From the NCBI GenBank assembly GCA_947179155.2, contig OX359264.1, positions 50,107,702 through 50,171,701 of the forward strand: a DNA stretch of 64,000 nt, given 5' to 3'. This stretch comes from Hedera helix. Lineage: Eukaryota; Streptophyta; Magnoliopsida; Apiales; Araliaceae. Of the stretch, positions 11,843 through 23,992 are shown one piece after another. The position numbers and the translations under genes are program-made. Within the stretch, counting starts at the first letter, position 1, and each line of letters begins with the position of its first letter. Below the pieces are notes generated by a model. It searched no databases and had not been told where the DNA came from. It saw only the letters and a list, made by a program, of their open reading frames with translations.

Positions 11843-14800
11843 GTGACACTAGATTTGAACAAGCCATGTTAGACTTAGGAGCATCTATTAATGTTATGCC
11901 ATATTCTATATATGCTTCTTTGAAATTTGAACCGTTGAATAAAACTGGTACGGTGATTCAGTTGGCTGACAGATCTAATGCCTATCCTAAAGGTATAATA
12001 GAGGATGTCCTTGTGCAGGTAAATAATTTGATTTTTCCTACTGATTTTTATGTGCTTGATATGGAGAATGGTGATCAAAATGCTCCTATTTTGTTAGGAA
12101 GACCCTTCTTAAAGACGTCCAAAACCAAGATAGATGTTCATAGGGGTACACTTACAATGGAATTTGATGGCGAGGTTGTGCAATTTAATATTTATGATGC
12201 CATGAAATATCCTAATGATGATAATCCTGTTTATTCTATTGATGTGATTGACTCATTAGCACAGGAAATTTTTGAACTTGATGGAAAGGATGCAGTAGAA
12301 ACGACAATCAGTCAGAATCTTGAGGAGGAAGAAGAGTTCGCCTTGACCAATGAATTGAAGGATGTTATTACAACACTAAAGGATTCTCCGAATGTAGGTA
12401 ACGTTCCTGTTATTGATCTACAAGTGTCTAACGAAAAATCTTCTGTTTTGCAGTCACCTACTCCAGAATTGAAGCCCCTTCCTGATCATCTCAAATATGT
12501 TTTCCTTGGAGAAGAAAAGCCATCGCCAGTGATCATCTCTAATAAACTAAGTACCTCCCAAGAAGAACAACTCGTGCGAGTTCTTAAGGAGCATAAGAAG
12601 GCCATTGGTTGGACAATTGCTGATATCAAGGGAATAAGTCCGTCAACATGCATGCATCGTATCTTACTTGAAAAAGGAGCGAAACCTACCCGTCAACCGC
12701 AAAGAAGACTAAATCCACCCATGATGGATGTGGTGAAAAAAGAGATTCAAAAGCTTCTTGAAGTTGACATGATTTACCCTATTTCGGATAGCAGTTGGGT
12801 TAGCCCAGTTCAAGTAGTTCCTAAAAAGACGGGCATAACTGTGGTCAAAAATCAGAATGATGAGTTAATTTCCACCCGTATTCAAAATGGGTGACGGGTT
12901 TGTATATATTATCGAAAATTAAATGTTGTAACCCGAAAAGACCACTTTCCTTTACCTTTTATTGATCAAATGCTTGAACGATTAGCTGGTCATTCTTATT
13001 ATTGTTTTCTTGATGGTTATTCAGGTTATTTTCAAATTGCAATTGCTCCGGAGGATCAAGAAAAGACGACGTTCACATGCCCATTTGGAACTTTTGCATA
13101 TCGTCCTATGCCGTTTGGACTTTGCAACGCCCCCGCTACTTTCCAAAGGTGTATGGTTAGTATATTTTCTGATTATATTGAGCATATCATGAAAGTTTTT
13201 ATGGACGATTTTACAGTTCATGGGAACTCTTTTGATAATTGTTTGCACAATCTTACACTTGTTCTTCAAAGATGCATAGAAATTAACCTTGTACTAAATT
13301 CTGAAAAATGTCATTTCATGGTTGAACAAGGTATAGTTTTGGGTCATGTTGTTTCATCTAAGGGAATTGAAATAGATAAAGCAAAAATTGATATTATTCA
13401 GTCTTTACCTTATCCCACTAGTGTGCGGGAAGTGCGTTCTTTTCTTGGACATGCAGGTTTTTACCGGAGATTCATAAAGGACTTTTCCAAGATAGCATCA
13501 CCCCTATGCAAACTGCTACAAAAGGATGCAGATTTCAATTTTGACAAGGAGTGTAAGACAGCATTTGATAAATTGAAGGAATTGTTGACCTCTACTCCAG
13601 TTATTCAACCTCCAAATTGGGTCATACCTTTCTAGATTATGTGTGACGCGAGTGATTATGCAGTAGGAGCTGTTTTGGGTCAAAAAGTTGGGAAAGCATC
13701 TCATGCAATTTATTATGCTTTGAGGACCTTGAACGATGCACAGAGAAATTATTCGACCACTGAAAAAGAACTTTTAGCTGTTGTTTTTGCTTTAGAAAAA
13801 TTTCGATCTTATCTGCTTGGGACTAAAGTTATTATTTATTATGATCATGCAGCTATTCGTTATTTAATGACAAAGAAAGAGGCAAAACCAAGGTTGATAA
13901 GATGGATACTTCTCTTAAGTGAATTCGATGTGGAGATAAAGGATAAAAAAGGGACCGAAAATAGGGTTGCAGATCACTTAAGTCGTTTGACGAATGTGCA
14001 AGATGAGCTCCCTCTACAAGAGACATTTCCTGATGAACAATTGTTCTCTGCATATAAAAAATCACCTTGGTATGCAAATATTATCAATTATTTGGTTACT
14101 AACATTTTGCCTTCTAATTTGTCTAAAGCTCAAAGGGATAAAATCAAAAGTCAAGCAAAGTACTACGTGTGGGATGACCCATACTTATGGAAGCATTGTG
14201 CGGACCAAGTAATTAGAAGGTGCGTCCCTGAAACTGAAATTGATCCTATTATCACTTTTTGTCATTCATATGCTTGTGGAGGTCACTTTGGATCTAAGAG
14301 GACAGCAAGAAAAGTGTTTGACTGTGGTTTTTATTGGCCATCTCTATTCCAAGATTCATATTTGTTCTGCAAGTCGTGTTGCAATTGTCAAAAGACAGGT
14401 AATATATCCCAACAAAATGCAATGTTGCAAACTCCCATACTTTTTTGTGAAATTTTTGACGTTTGGGGCATTGATTTTATGGGACCATTTCCTGTATCTT
14501 TTAGTAATGTTTATATTTTACTTGCTGTCGATTATGTTTTGAAATGGGTGGAAGCTAAAGCCACAAGGACTAACGATTCCAAAGTTGTTACAGATTTTCT
14601 CCGTACTAACATATTTTCCAGGTTTGGAATTCCTAGAACTCTAATAAGTGATAGAGGCACTCATTTTTGCAATCGAACTGTGGAAGCTTTGTTGAAAAAG
14701 TATCATGTCACTCATAAGGTGTCGACTGCATATCATCCGCAAACCAATGGACAAGCGAAAGTGTCAAACAGAGAAATTAAGTCCATTCTTGAAAAGACAG

Positions 14801-15363
14801 TCAATCCGAACAGAAAAGATTGGAGTTTGCGCTTGGATGATGCTTTATGGGCATATCAGACGGCTTATAAAACGCCTATTGGTATGTCACCTTACAGATT
14901 AGTATTTGAGAAACCATGTCACTTACCTGTGGAGCTAGAACACAAAGCTTATTGGGTTATTAAGAGTTTCAATATGAAGATAAGTGAAAGTGGGGAGCAT
15001 AGGAAGTTGCAAATACAAGAGTTGGAGGAAATTCGCTATGATGCTTACGAAAGTGCAAGAATTTACAAGGAGAAAACAAAGATTTTTCATGACAAGATGA
15101 TCTCTAGGAAAGAATTCAAGATTGGCGAAAAAGTCCTTCTATACCAATCTCAACTTCGGTTGTTTCCAGGTAAGTTACGTTCTCGTTGGATTGGGCCTTT
15201 TGTTGTTACTAATGTTTTTCCGCATGGTGCAGTTGAAATTCAAAGTTTAGAAAATGCAAAGATACTCAAAGTGAATGGTCATAGACTCAAGCATTTTCAT
15301 GAGAATTTTCAAAAAGAAGACGCGACTAATTTGGACCTTGAGGATTCAATGTCTACCACTTGA
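11818..15363 (+). pseudogene. Athila-like pol (PR-RT-RNaseH-IN), with stops
   Basis: One reading frame covers protease, reverse transcriptase, RNase H and integrase. Stops interrupt it at about 11839 (TAG), 12894 (TGA replacing the Trp of the 'GWRVCIDYRKLN' block) and 13633 (TAG just before the RNase H 'MCDASDYAVGAVLGQ' block). The protease active site is DLGA (at about 11872). The reverse transcriptase box is FMDD (Asp codons at 13204 and 13207). Integrase has an HHCC zinc finger (14265-14390 region) and catalytic Asp codons at 14473 and 14650. The expected catalytic Glu, 36 codons after the second Asp, is Lys (AAA at 14758). The family is Athila by motif similarity. The element would be inactive even without the stops. 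No env-like ORF follows. Confidence 0.85.
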
Positions 15364-16762
15364 AAAGGGAAGCATGTTGTCGAGCCAATGACGATAAACA
15401 AAGGCGTTGCTTGGGAGACAACCCAAAAAATCATATTTGCATTTCTTTTCCTTTTTCTTTTTTTATATTTATTTGTGTCTTTTTCTTTGCATTTTATTTT
15501 ACATTGGGGACAATGTAAATTTTAAGTGTGGGGGAAGGGATTTAGGATATTTATTTTATTTTTAGGGAATTTTAAAATTTTGTTTAAAAAAAAAAAAACA
15601 AAATTTATTTTATTTTAGGAAATTTTAAAATTTTGAAATTTTGAATTTTGTGGGTAAATTCACTGCAAACCCTCACGAGACAAAACTCGTCCACTTGGGG
15701 TAACCTTAGGGTTTAAAGGCTTGTTGCACATGCTAAGTGTAACCGTGTTTCCTACGAAAATGAGTTAGTTTTTATTTTATTTTTAGGATGAGTCACTTGA
15801 GCAATGAGTTGATTGAATTTTAATTTTTAGCCAATGATAAAATTTTGGTTTTTATTTTAATAACTCTTGGAAAAATGATAAACTTTTGCTTAGTTTGAAT
15901 TTTTGACTTTTTATTGATTATTACTTTATTTGAGATTCTGTAAATTTTTATGCACTTATATCCATTTGTTTGAGCTAGTTTTAATTAAGAGAAAGTTTAT
16001 ATGGTTAAATGCTTATGGAAGATATTTTTGAACTCTATATCTTATTTGATCATTATTTGAAGTAAAATATAAGGCACAATATAATTTGGAGGAGATGATT
16101 TAGGTAATTTTTCTAGGATTATTATTGAAAAGAAAAATCTTGTGGTGGGTTGAGATGGAGAGTAAAACGCACTCACTCATAAACACATGAATAGCGAGAT
16201 GGAGCGTAAAACGCACTCGCTGGTGAGATGGAGCGTAAAATGCACTCACTGAAAAAGAAAAAAAAGAGAAAAAAGAAAAAAAATGGGATGGAGCATAAAA
16301 TGCACCCATTAAAAGAGAAAAAATGAAAAAATATTTGAAAAAAAATGCATATTAATAATCCTAGTGTGTTTCTTTGATTAAAAACCTTTTGATCTTCTGG
16401 TATATATTTGTCTGTATTAGCTGAAAGTGATGAGTAAAATAAATATTTTGAGTTTTGTTGAATGTCTTTTATAAGGTAATTAATGACCGAAACTCATCTG
16501 AATTTTGATTAGTTTAATACATTTGGATTCACACACACACAAAAGGTCTTGAGTAAAGTAAAATTGATAAATATGTTAATGTTCTAGATTTTGCATGGTT
16601 TTGAAATTTTCTTTGAGTTATCATTTAAAAAATCTTTGAGGCTGATGTTGAAATTTAAATTGATGTGTTGCTCAAGTAAGTTGTTTGGTTATTAGTTTTA
16701 TTTTTATAATTTTTATTCTTGTTTTGCCCGAGGACGAGCAAAAAGCTAAGTGTGGGGGTATT
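15364..16762 (+). other. Athila 3' untranslated region and polypurine tract
   Basis: Non-coding. Typical family phrases are present: 'gcgttgcttgggagacaaccc' near 15403, a first 'aagtgtgggggaaggga' purine-rich run near 15524, and 'gaggacgagcaaaaagctaa' leading to the final tract 'gtgtgggggtattt', just before the LTR start TGATAGGG at 16763. A small minisatellite lies at 16150-16310. Confidence 0.75.
16150..16310 (+). repeat. Minisatellite 'gatggagcgtaaaacgcact'
   Basis: Four imperfect copies of a 'gatggagcgtaaaacgcactc' unit, separated by variable A-rich spacers, in the Athila 3' untranslated region. Confidence 0.8.
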
Positions 16763-17877
16763 TGATAGGGTTAAAGTATATGCTATTTTTATTCCCTAAT
16801 ACTTAGTTTTTATATTTATTGTGTGCTTAAATGTTTAATTATTTAGCTCATTTTGATTTTAATAGGTTTTATAGGGTTTTAGTTAATTTATGTTAATTTA
16901 GGTAATTTTATAGTATTTTTATATTTATTTTTTATTTATGTGTTTTTATTTATTTTTAGTGTTTTAGGTGTTTTATTTATTATTATTATGTGTTTTTAGT
17001 ATTTTTATATTATTTTTAATTATTTTTGTAGGAAAAATAAAGCTAGGGGGCAATTCTGTAACATCTGCAAAGTTTAGTGGCATAATGGTAATTTTCGGCG
17101 GCAGATCGCGCATTGCGCGCGTATAGGAAATCAGCACCGGAATTGAAACGACGCCGTTTGGACCATCAGTTAAAGGTGTTCGCGCGCGGAAGGCTTCAGC
17201 GCGTAGGATAAGAAACGACGTCGTTTAATGGAAGGTTACGGAAAAAAAATAAAAGTCGCGCAATGCGCGCGGAAGGCGGCTGCCAACGGTCAACGCGTGG
17301 TCGGCTGGCGGTGGCTGACTTGGTCAAAGCAGCGTTTGGCAACGCGAAAATGCTGGGAAATCAGATTTTTCGAATTTTTTGCTACTTTTTGATTATAAAT
17401 TGGATTTTAATTCCAACTAGGGTTAGGAAAATAATTATTTTACTTTTCTTTTATTTTTAATTGTAAATCCTATTAGGGTTTGGACAAGTTAGGAGGTTTA
17501 TGGAGCCTATAAATAGAGGGCTTGAGACACATTGTAAAACACAACTTTTCTAAGAATAAAAATTCTCTCTTCTATTCTTTAGTGTTCTCTACAATTATGA
17601 GTAGCTAAATTCTTTTTCTTGGTTTAAGTGATTGAAGCCATCAAGATTTATACACTGTGAGATCTAATTTATTTTAATTGTTCAATTTATATTTTGATTA
17701 TTGAATATTCTTCTATGCTTAATTTTATGATTTATTTGTTTAATTGCTAGAAGGCCTACTAGTTTATTATTCATATTAATCTACTGCTATTTGTGAAGTA
17801 ACTAAGTTTAATAATTGTTTTGCAGATCAAAAGATTATTTTATCTTAGGAAGAATATTCATCTAAATTAAATGCAAA
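16763..17877 (+). repeat. Athila LTR, plus orientation, 3'-truncated
   Basis: It starts TGATAGGG directly after the polypurine tract and contains a TATA box at 17508-17516. It ends at 17877, where homology to the full LTR (17885-19462, opposite strand) stops: the last ~430 bases of the LTR are missing. It carries GCGCATTGCGCG-type and AAACGACGCCGTTT-type motifs between 17107 and 17271. Confidence 0.8.
17508..17516 (+). promoter_or_regulatory. LTR TATA box, Athila plus-strand LTR
   Basis: TATAAATAG sits mid-LTR, as expected at a U3/R boundary. Its counterpart in the inverted LTR is at 18666-18674 on the minus strand. Confidence 0.65.
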
Positions 17878-17884
17878 ATATTAA

Positions 17885-19462
17885 TGTAGTAGTGCAAGTA
17901 AGAGTCGATCCCACAGAGAATGATTAATTTAATTTTATGTTTTCGCAAATAAAAGTTGGGGGATTTTGTAATTAAAGAAATAATTTAAATAAAACTAATT
18001 AAAATAATTATGCAAGAAATAAATAAGAAGAAAAAGCCTTAGTTTAAGTTAATATCCACCATCAAGAATTTATAACTGATCACTAATACAAGAATAACTC
18101 AATTCATATTTTGAAGATTCACCGTAAAAAAAACTACTCGCAGGTGGAATAATTTTTCTCCTCTCTCCTTAATTTTAGATAAGTAGAGCCACTTGGTCTA
18201 AATACCCTTACTATTAAACAACCTCCGGCACTTGCTAAAGATTTAATTTAATAGCAACATAAAGAATTAGAGAGATCGTTGAACTAAACAACACAAACCA
18301 CTTGTTTGCATTTAATTTAGATGAATATTCTTCCTAAGATAAAATAATATTTTGATCCGCAAAACAATTATTAAACTTAGTTGATTCACAAATAGCAGTA
18401 GATTAATATGAATAATAAACTAGTAGGCCTCCTAGAAATTAAACAAACTAATCATAAAATTAAGCATAGAAGAATATTCAATAATCAAAATATAAATTGA
18501 ACAATTAAAATAAATTAGATCTCACAGTGTATAAATCTTGATGGATTCAATCACTTAAACCAAGAAAAATAAATTAACTACTCATAATAATAGAGAATAC
18601 TAAATAATAGAAGAGATAATTTTTATTCTAATAAAAGTTATCTTTTACATTGTGTGTCAAGCCCTCTATTTATAGGCTTTAAAATCCTCCTAAACCTAGT
18701 TGGAATTACACTTTTCAAACCCTAATAGGATTTAAAGTACAGATAAAATTAAAAGAAAAAGAAAAATAATTATTATCCTAACCATAGTTGGAATTAAAAT
18801 TCAATTTGGAATCAAAAAGGAGCAAAATTCGCGAAATAATCTAATTTGAGAGAATTAACGCGCCAAACAAACGCGTCCTTCGCTACAGTAACCGTCCGCG
18901 TCATCCGCCCGCGCGCATTGCGCGCCCAGAGCTCCAAAACGACGCCGTTTTGCTTCTTTGCGTGCCACTGTTCAGCGTTTCTGCGCATTGCGCGGACGCT
19001 TTTCCACCAAATCGCCAAACGGCGTCGTTTTGTTCCGTGCCAGCTGCTTCCTTACGCACATTGCGCGAATGCGAACTTTTCGATAATTACATATTTGCCC
19101 CCGGTCTTTGTTGTTTTGACAGTTTTGTCCCTCAAGCTTTGCTGAAATTACAAAAATGCCATTAGACTTTTATTTCCCTACAAAATCAAATATAAAATAA
19201 ATAAAAATAATATAAAAATACTACAAATCCTAAAAACACATAATAATAAATAAAACACCTAAAATACTAAAAATAAATAAAAACACATAAATAAAAAGAA
19301 ATATAAAAATACTATAAAATTACCTAAATTAACATAAATTAACTAAAACCCTATAAAACCTATTAAAACCAAAATGAGCTAAATAATTAAATATTTAGGC
19401 ACACAATAAATATAAAAACTAAGTATTAGGGAATAAACATGCCGTATAATTTAACTCTATCA
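17885..19462 (-). repeat. Athila LTR, inverted, full length
   Basis: Read on the minus strand it begins TGATAGAG at 19462 and ends CTTGCACTACTACA at 17885, giving 1578 bp with TG...CA ends. The last part contains the phrase 'ctctgtgggatcgactctta' (near 17907-17926), which in Athila/Tat elements precedes the LTR end and primer-binding site. Its outer end abuts T1 sequence directly at 19463. Bases 18305-19462 are an inverted copy of 16763-17877. Confidence 0.8.
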
Positions 19463-19816
19463 AATACCGTGTGCTGCTGTAAAATACCATATGCTACCAT
19501 ACTTTTATCACTTGGTATTTTAACAGTTAAAAGTGATAATATTGTTGACCATTTTTATTTAAAAAGGCTACTGCTATCGTTTTTTACATTCGAGAATATT
19601 TCGTTATGGGGTCCACCCATAACTAAATATTTTGACGCCGTCGTACGAATATTTTCCGACAAAATGAATATTCTCTGACCAATCGAATATTGTCCTACAT
19701 AAATATTTTTTCACATAACATCCTTAACTTAAATTTTTATTAATTTAACACCTTACTGTTAGGCATAAAATTATGAGAAAAATTAAAATCTATTTATTAA
19801 AATTCGGGGTTTTACA
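19463..19816 (-). repeat. T1 3' LTR, proximal part
   Basis: This is the start of the T1 3' LTR on the minus strand (TGTAAAACCCCG, reading leftward from 19816). It contains GAATATTC dyads and the 'gacgccgtcgtac' word seen in the E LTRs. The adjacent internal sequence is the T1 polypurine tract (reverse complement of 19817-19829, AGGAGGGGAGGA). Confidence 0.85.
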
Positions 19817-20394
19817 TCCTCCCCTCCTAATGAAATTTTGTCCCCAAAATTTACGTACTTGGCATTTCGAAGAGATCAGGATACTTAGCTCTCATTTCAG
19901 ATTCCAACTCCCAGCTCATTTTCTCTGTATCTTGGTTTTTTCATAAAATATTGACTTAAGGTATAATCTTTGAGCGTAAGATCTGTTCCCTCCTATCTAA
20001 GATCTTGGCAGGTACCTCCTCATACGTTAAATTTTCCGCTATCTCATCTGGCTCCAACTCAATAATGTGATTTGGGTCATTCACATATTTACGTAACATA
20101 GATATGTGAAAAACGTTAAGAATGCGGGACATGTTTGGGGGTAGAGCTAGTTTGAGCTTTCCTCTCGTTCCAAACCTTCTAATTCCTTTCCATGGGGAAA
20201 CATGTAAGAATACATGATCTCTAACGTTGAAACTTTCGTCCTTTCGATGAAGATCAACATAACTTTTTTGTCATTCTTGTGCAGCTTGTATTCGTCGTTT
20301 TATCATTTGGATCTTTTCTGTTGTCATGTGCACTAGCTCAGATCCCAACAATTTTGCTTCTCCCATCTCATTCCAACATACTGGAGAGCGACAC
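19817..20394 (-). pseudogene. T1 pol 3' end: integrase C-terminus and chromodomain
   Basis: On the minus strand this matches the last ~190 codons of the E polyprotein, including the region before the chromodomain ('...RIHNVFHISMLRKYV', seen here with changes) and the 'KILD...W' chromodomain area. Frameshifts and stops break it. It joins the 35584 segment once the LTR-B insertion and its duplication (GTGTC on this strand) are removed: the codons around a conserved 'CRSP..CWNE' block are restored. Confidence 0.75.
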
Positions 20395-22522
20395 TGTGAC
20401 GCCCCCAGATTTAGGTCTCAAATACCCGGATCCGGTCATCACGATTCAATACAAACATCCACCTCTAAACAACATACAATAACTAAATGCGGAATAATAA
20501 ACATATGTTGTTCATTCAAAAGGTGTTACTAGTCCCAAGATTCGATAACCTTAATACAAAAGTACAAATCTACCCTAGATCAATAATTAGGGTTCAAATT
20601 ACAATAATAGTAAGGAACTAAGCATAAAATAAAAGTACTGCTGCTAGAAGTCTATTACTTCATATTTTCTTTACCCTTGACCTTCCCTGAAGTCTCAGGT
20701 TTAACTGCAATAAAGTTCATGATATAGCAAGAATGAGCAATTAGTTTGCTCAGCAAGTTTAAATAACAAGAATAAATGGTATATCATGAATGAAAAGAAT
20801 ATCTGAAAAGAATTCAACAATATGAATAATGGAAGCAAGAATAATAATGCTTTTAGAATAAACGATAGTCAAGTAGACCATGAACAGTAAACTTTCAATG
20901 GAATCAATAGCTGATTGACCTTTTGGTTACTAGCTCAGAAATACATACTAGAGGGGATTAGCCTCTTGTACACTATGTGTATGCATAACATTTAATTTAT
21001 GTGTTTTGTATCTTATATTAGATACATGGGGTACTCCCTTATATTTAAGAGGTGTTCATAACAGTCTAAGAATCTGCACCCTCAAATGGTTTGGATAGCT
21101 TTTAAAATCTTTAACATAAATATGACTAGCCGAACAATGGCTTAGACTCAATTCTGTACAGTTCATGCAATATAGAACTTTAAATAAGTAGAAGTCAAAG
21201 ACTATACGAAATCAAATGCACTCAGTGCGAATATCAACAACACTGATGTGAGATAATTTTAAATAATTAACCCACTTAGCACATTCTTGAGAATTAACAC
21301 TCGAGCTCAGATAAACAATCTTCAATAACATAAGAAGTTAGGGTAAGGAACTTGCTTCTCTACTCAGCTACAAGTAACTAGCTTTAATTAACTAGCTTTG
21401 AAAGACCTAACATTGATAAAGTCGGCCTATTAATTAGTACATCATATAATCATTCACTTTAAACATTTAAGTTTATTAATTACATAGCCTTAAATCACAT
21501 ATGACTATCACATAACACATTTTGAATAATTTTTCATATGCTATTAATCCTTCTTATCAATCATCACACGTTAATGATGTAATAATTAATTAATTTATTA
21601 ACTTTAATTATTATTTAATATTAATTTGAAAGTCTGAGCATGGGACATGTCTCATTTCAGATTCTCCTTAAGAGTTGAGACAAGTCTCAATTGTTCTGGA
21701 TCACTCAAATTCAGAATAGAAAACATCCTTATTTATTATTTAATCCTCATTTAACTATTATTTCATGTTAATTAAATAGTAATTAATCAATCACCCTTAC
21801 TTATTATTTAATTTTAATTAAATAATAAATAATTAATCCTTTAATTTAATTGTCCTTTAATTATTATTTAATGTTAATTAAATAATAATTAATTGCAATT
21901 ATCTTTATTTATTATTTAAATAATAAATAAATAATTTATAAATTTTATCTCTCTTTAATTATTATTTAATATTAATTAAATAATAATTAGTTAATTACCT
22001 ATCTTTATTTACTATTTAATTCTCAATTAAATAATAAATAATTAATTAATTTACTTTATCGTTCTTATTATTATTAAATACTTAAATCACATATTTAATA
22101 TTTAATAGTAATTTATTAGTAATTTTATCTAATTAATTAATAGTTAATTAGTGTACTATTTTGCACCTTAAATACAATAATGAATTTCTTAATTAATCTT
22201 ACTTATTATTTAATATTACTTAAATAATAAGTAATTAGCAATTTTATGATTTTTCAGAAATTAAAAATATTAATTTATCAGTTTTCCTTTAGTTAGTAAG
22301 GTATAATCACATTTTAATTATTGAAATTACCAAATGACATGCTGAAAATACAAACACATTTTTATAAAATAGTACACGTAAAACCAAGCAACTTTCGTCA
22401 AGAACACGTCACTAGAACCTATCGTAATTCTGGTGAACCGGTCGCCGGAATGTTTCGGCTGGTTCATAGAAAAAAAAACCGATAGTAGCTTTTGAATTTT
22501 TCCAGAATCTGCCTAGCTTTGG
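20395..22522 (-). repeat. LTR-B copy 1 (solo LTR), first part
   Basis: It begins TGTGACGCCCCC, the reverse complement of the LTR-B 3' terminus. The target duplication GACAC is at 20390-20394 and again at 35584-35588, after the second part. The first ~300 bases match LTR-B copy 2 (37942 onward) closely. An A/T-only block occupies 21590-22230. Element E is inserted at 22523; its left target base group is TTTGG. Confidence 0.85.
21590..22230. repeat. A/T-only palindromic block of LTR-B copy 1
   Basis: Repeated imperfect words of the kind 'ttattatttaatattaatt' and 'aaattaaataataattaat' alternate in direct and inverted order with almost no G or C. Similar blocks occur in the other LTR-B copies at about 39230-39830 and 47620-48420. 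Confidence 0.75.
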
Positions 22523-22924
22523 TGTAAGACCCCGAATTTTATGAAATACAAAATTTAATTTTTCTTCATATATATATTTTTTTGAAACAGTAAGTGGTTA
22601 AATCGATAAAGTTAAAAGTTAAGGATGTTATGTGCAAATTTTATTTTGTCGGACAATATTCGCTTTGTCGGGGAATATTCGTTTGGTCGGGGAAAATTCG
22701 TGCCGTACGACGGCGCCGAAATAATAAATTATTGGTGGACCCCACAACGGAATATTTGTCGGATATAGAAAACGACAGAAGTAACCTTTTTAAATAAAAA
22801 TAGTCAACGGAACTGTTAAAATACCGGTGATAAAAGAATTGTAGCATACGGTAGTTTATGGTATTTTCTGTAGCACACGGTACTCTACAGTAACACACGG
22901 TATTGCATAGTGTCTCATATTATT

Positions 22925-23215
22925 GGTCTGATAATTGACACCGTAACTGTTACGCATCATTTCATCGATAATTGTCACTGCATAATATTTTATATTATCA
23001 ATTCAATAATTGTTGTTACACAGTATTTTGCATTATTGATTTAATAATTGTCATTACACTGTATTTTATATCATTGAGTCAATAATTGTTGTTGCACTGT
23101 TTTTAAAATTATTGAACCTAATAATTGTCACAGTAACATATGCACAGTAATTCACATTATTGAATCAATAATTGTCATTACACAGTAACGTATGCTTTAT
23201 TTTACATTATTGTTA
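22925..23215 (+). repeat. ~45-55-bp tandem units in E LTR U3
   Basis: About six to seven imperfect units built around 'caataattgtcattacacag' plus 'tattttgcattattga'. They recur in E LTR 2 (30608-30898) and, on the other strand, in the T1 LTRs (9730-9935 and 45520-45740), so they are a family feature. Confidence 0.75.
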
Positions 23216-23611
23216 TCTCTATTATGATGTTATTTAAACAGTTGTATTTCATTAATTTATTGACTTGATATCTAAGAGCTAACTATACTGTATTTATAAC
23301 AATTAGTCATAATAATTGAATTGATAAAGTTATTTGTTTATAATATAAAGTTAGGTGATTATTAGGTGATATGAAATGAATGGTGTAGATTAAAGTGTGA
23401 ATTATTGTTGAATAATTGAATTGATTTGTTTATAATATAAAGTTAGGTGATTATTAGGTGATATGAAATGAATGGTGTAGATTAAAGTGTGAATTATTGT
23501 TGAATAATTAAATTGATTTGTTTATAATATAATATTTGAAATGGATGGTGTAGATTAAAAGATGATCTTTAAATGAATGGTTTAGATTAAATGAATGATA
23601 AGATTTTTGGC

Positions 23612-23620
23612 TATAAATAG
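23612..23620 (+). promoter_or_regulatory. LTR TATA box, E LTR 1
   Basis: TATAAATAG in the context 'ggctataaatagaagcc'. The same box is at 31340-31348 in E LTR 2, and reverse-oriented versions are in the T1 LTRs near 9417 and 45207. This is the likely U3/R promoter. Confidence 0.7.
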
Positions 23621-23992
23621 AAGCCTTAACTTAAGGATTTTTCATAAACTTCCTTACTTGTTCTTTCTTTCTCTCTCTAAATACTTCTTGTGAAAGTTCT
23701 CTCTAAGTGTGCATAAGTCATCTTGAGTATTTGTGAAGATCTATAAGTATACGTGTACTGTTCAAGTTAATCAACCTCATTTAAATCAATATCCAGTCAC
23801 GTGTTACGGTAAGGGATGTCATTTTTTTTTTCATACTCTCAAATTTACTACTCGTAAGGGATACCATCTTTTTCATCTTCCATTATTCAAACGTACTATG
23901 GTAAGGGATTATCATTATTTGATTCTCGATAATAATATTGTTTCTTCCTTACTCATAAGACGTGTCTTTTATTTCCATATATTAAATTGTGG

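Larger units (their letters stand above)
9953..19462 (+). mobile_element. Athila-like Ty3/gypsy element, rearranged
   Basis: This lies inside the T1 3' LTR: T1 sequence stops at 9952 and resumes at 19463, with about 12 bases of T1 missing compared with the 5' LTR copy. Coding sequence runs on the plus strand (gag 10150 onward, pol to 15363), then a long 3' untranslated region, then a plus-strand LTR truncated at 17877, followed by a complete minus-strand LTR (17885-19462). No LTR or primer-binding site precedes gag. The arrangement suggests that internal region plus LTR were inverted relative to the right-hand LTR, with loss of the left end. Reverse transcriptase motifs and the 3' motif 'cgaggacgagcaaaa...gtgtgggggtatttgata' are typical of the Athila/Tat branch. 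Confidence 0.8.

Noticed and set aside
15364..16762. Env-like third ORF of the Athila element
   Set aside because: Some Athila elements carry one, but this stretch has no ORF of useful length or signal/transmembrane pattern.
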